Below the pieces are notes generated by a model. That model was not told where the DNA came from and made no database searches. It worked only from the letters and a program-made list of their open reading frames with translations. A program made the position numbers and the translations under genes. This document shows positions 61,169-64,000 of a stretch of 64,000 nucleotides of DNA, one piece after another. Where the stretch lies: contig JAXIVH010000015.1 of assembly GCA_036785325.1 (NCBI GenBank), positions 9,248,441-9,312,440 on the forward strand. The letters are read 5' to 3'. Numbering within the stretch: the first letter of the stretch is position 1; the number at the start of each line of letters is the position of its first letter. The DNA comes from Urophycis tenuis. Taxonomy: Eukaryota > Chordata > Actinopteri > Gadiformes > Phycidae.

Positions 61169-63730
61169 TTACAGCTGATTTGAGACCACATGATTGATGC
61201 TTATAATGGAAAGTCCACTGAGACGTTCTTGCATCATAGTAGATCTCAGGTAAATTTTAATGAGTTTGAGCTTAGAGAAGCTTCTTTCAGCAGCAGCCAC
61301 TGTAACAGGAAGAGTGGCAGAAATTCTCAGAGCAATCCACATGTTGAGGTACATTTCTGCCAGCTTCTTCTCATGCAGGAAGGTCAAGAGTTCCATGTGT
61401 GTGATGTTCTTTGATGGCAATGGTGGGAAATTCTGCATTTCCATTGCAAGTTCTGTGCCATTAATGTCCGGCTGGCTGTCATGGGTCAGAGTAGTACTCA
61501 GGGTTTTGCACTGCTATAGCAGCTCTTCTTTTTGTAAGTTGTGGAAATTGAGGAGTACACCAAACTTGTCATTTACCTCTCCAAGGTTCTGAAATCTTTC
61601 ATCAAGAGAAGAGATGGCTGTATCCACTACCACATAAAAAAAATGCGGTTTCCATTTTTTTAAGTGCATCTTGTATGGGCTCATCTGGAGACTCATAACC
61701 AAAGTGCCTTTTGGTGGTTCTCAGTCGCTTTTGTTTGAGTTCAGCCTCCACATTCATTTCTTCACACATCTCCTTTGCCGTTGTCTGCGCATCAGAAAAT
61801 CCAGTTTTTTCGACAGCCACATCTAGCTGCATGGAGGGCTGACTGCATGAGTTTGCTCACATGCTGGATCTTGCTGAGAATGTCACACCAGATGGCTGTA
61901 CAAATGCAAAAACGATACGATCCAATCTCCTCAGCCAAAGACTGAGCTTCAACCCTCACCACAGGGTCTTTAGTTGTTTCCCTCACCTCCAGAAGAGCCT
62001 CTCTAACTTGCCCAGCCTGATACCTGACTGCCTCAATGCTTTTTATCCTGCTTTCCCATCTGGTCTCAGCCCATGATTTCAAAGTGGTTTTAACATGTTT
62101 CAGGAGGACACTCCACCCATGGGTGGAGGCTGAGAAGAGCTTGAAAAGCTTTGTTAAATGCCCAAAGTAGCCAAGGGCATCTGGTGAGCTTTTTGCGGCA
62201 TCAGCTACTACCAGATATAAAGTGTGGGCACCACATGGGACAAAGAAAGCTCTTGAGTTTAGCTGAAGCAACCTTGCCTGAAAACCTTTATTTTTTCCCT
62301 TCATGTTGGCCCCATTGTCATAGGACTGTCCTCTGCAGTCTTCAAAAGGAATGTTAAGCTCCTCTAATCGTTTTAGGATGAGAGTTGACAAATGATCTCT
62401 TGTTGACTCCTCTACAACAAGAAAGCCCATGAAATGCTCTTTAACTTGTGGTGTGTCTTCTTGTGACACTAACCTGACTATGACAGACAGCTGTTCCTTA
62501 TGAGTCAGATCAGGGGTGCAATCGAAAATGATGGAGAAATACTTTGATGTTTTGATCTCTTCCACAATGCGTTTTATTATTCTTGAACTGATGGAGTCAA
62601 TCAGTTCATTTTGGATTGTTTTTCCCAGATAATGTACGTGACTGCCAGCTCCACTATCGACCCTACTGACATGATGCTTCGTCACTGCATCAAATTTAGC
62701 CATGAGCTCCACCTCTTTTAGAAAATTGCCATTGTCTGGTTTATTTAGTGTGTCTGTAGACCCCCTGAAAGCCATGTTTCTTTCAGCTAGGGACTGAATT
62801 ATTGCCACCAAACGATGTAGAACTTCACGCCACCTTTTTCTCTCAGCCTCAGCAAGTGCCATCTCTTGTTTATCTATAGTGAGTCCTTTAGCAAAACGGA
62901 CCTCCAAGTCCTTCCATGTTGCCGTGTGAGCATTATGCTCCTGGCTATCCTCATGGACCTTCAGCAAGTGACTTGCATTTTTCCAGTCCTTTAGACCTTC
63001 CCTAATCAGTTTATAATCTCTCTTGGAGAACATTTTGCAGCAGAAGCAGTGCAAGCTATTGCACTGCAAGCTAAGTTCTTCTCACCTTTTCCCCATTGAT
63101 TAAGAGTCTGTTAAAATAATCATGCTGACACCTTCTTCCGTCTTTCTGTTTTGGGAATGTGAAGCCACTTTCAATTACAAATGGACCTCTGTGAACTAAC
63201 TCTGTTCGTACCTTTTCAGTTAAAGCAGAAGGCCAGTCAGCAGGGTCTATTGGTGCAGCAGGAGGACCGCTTGATGCTGCTGCATCACTGCTTGGTTCTG
63301 CTAATGAGGTGGAGGCAATGGGAGGACTGCTTGATGCTGCTGCATCACTGCTTGGTTCTGCTGATGAGGTGGAGGCAATGGGAGGACTGCTTGATGCTGC
63401 TGCATCACTGCTTGGTTCTGCTGATGAGGTGGAGGCAATGGGAGGACTGCTTGATGCTGCTGCATCACTGCTTGGTTCTGCTGATGAGGTGGAGGCAATG
63501 GAAGGACCGCTTGATGCTGCTGCATCACTGCTTGGTTCTGCTGATGAGGTGGAGGCAATGGGAGGACCGCTTGATGCTGCTGCATCACTGCTGGGTTCTG
63601 CTGTTGAGGTGGAGGCAGCAGCAGTAGATTTGGTAGATGGCCCAGGGGTTGGATTTAGAAATTTCAACAGCGCATCTGAAGAGAGGAGTATGTGACACCA
63701 TTGAGTATTACAGTCTAATAATAAAAACAT
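61169..63730 (-). pseudogene. ZMYM/hAT-type transposase gene, frameshifted
   Basis: Order on the minus strand: a Ser/Ala/Pro-rich repeat segment (63620-63280); a TTF-type zinc-finger region (FTFPKQKDGRRCQHDYFNRL, then NSLHCFCCKMFSKRDY); the DUF4371/RNase H-like core (KYFSIIFDCTPDLTHKEQLS, ARLLQLNSRAFFVPCGAHTL, WAETRWESRIKSI); and the hATC dimerisation end (AAAERSFSKLKLIKIYLRST, 61250-61310). Frames shift near 63070, 61825 and 61640. The family includes zinc finger MYM-type 1-like proteins, derived from hAT transposons. Terminal repeats were not found, so transposon copy and decayed host gene cannot be separated; frameshifts and lack of introns favour the former. Confidence 0.82.
63281..63612 (-). 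repeat. 60-bp coding minisatellite
   Basis: More than five near-perfect 60-bp units in frame with the ZMYM-like reading frame, each giving PPIASTSSAEPSSDAAASSG with small changes. All other long frames on either strand here are shadows of it. Confidence 0.93.
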
Positions 63731-63928
63731 GTAATTCCAGGAATAAAATGAAATAAGATGAAATGATATAATATGAATGAAAAAACAAAGAGATATGTAT
63801 TATGTTAACCATTACAGTGAAATGCTGAATAGCAGAATATATCATGTTATGTTATGATTATCTTTGACCGAATCACAGCAGTGTTGATATTCAAAACAGC
63901 ATTCCCTCTTATGTGATATTGCTTAATT

Positions 63929-64000
63929 CAGTGTTTCCCACACATTAATTTATTTGTGGCGGCCCGCCACGAAAGAATTTTGTCCGCCACGAATAGATTT
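63929..64000. mobile_element. Start of a hAT element, cut by the window edge
   Basis: CAGTGTTTCCCACACATTAA opens the element, and the following GGCGGCCCGCCACGAAAG is familiar from fish hAT elements. It shares its first 14 bases with the element at 40283. Confidence 0.7.

Overview
This is a vertebrate, almost certainly teleost, nuclear genomic window. The evidence is split genes with GT-AG introns, dense dinucleotide microsatellites, tRNA-headed SINEs, L2/Rex1-like LINE fragments, and hAT, Kolobok-like and other DNA transposons of kinds common in fish. A 200-base N block at 5545-5744 marks an assembly gap.

Three host genes can be supported. (1) serinc5 (serine incorporator 5), minus strand: two internal exons at 1-58 and 1647-1811; the rest lies outside the window or was not found. 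(2) figla (oocyte bHLH factor), minus strand: four exons from 16032 down to 13555, complete, 210 codons plus stop. (3) hk2 (hexokinase 2), plus strand: 18 coding exons from 17091 to 53299, complete, 920 codons plus stop. Every junction keeps frame, and the active-site residues of both halves are present. figla and hk2 are head to head, with about 1.06 kb between their start codons. They have unrelated roles: oocyte transcription versus glucose phosphorylation at mitochondria.

Layout: 1-8 kb is serinc5 intron or flank, full of CA/GA/CT repeats and one DNA transposon. 8-13.5 kb is AT-rich and gene-poor, with a directly repeated segment of about 600 bp. 13.5-16 kb is figla. 17-53.3 kb is hk2, whose introns are packed with repeats: an almost intact LINE reverse transcriptase in intron 11, a three-layer nested insertion in intron 15, a hairpin plus two hAT elements and a TTAA-flanked THAP-bearing element in intron 16, and a minisatellite split by a hAT element in intron 17. 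53.3-64 kb holds no confident host gene. It contains a 2.65 kb transposon with near-identical inverted arms of about 670 bp that carries two exons of a PHD finger, smaller inverted-repeat elements, and a frameshifted ZMYM/hAT transposase gene with a coding minisatellite.

The points most worth a second look are the PHD-finger element, the inverted repeats that bracket hk2 exons 8-10, the long microsatellites used as polypyrimidine tracts, the changed hk2 mitochondrial-binding N-terminus, and the nested transposons.
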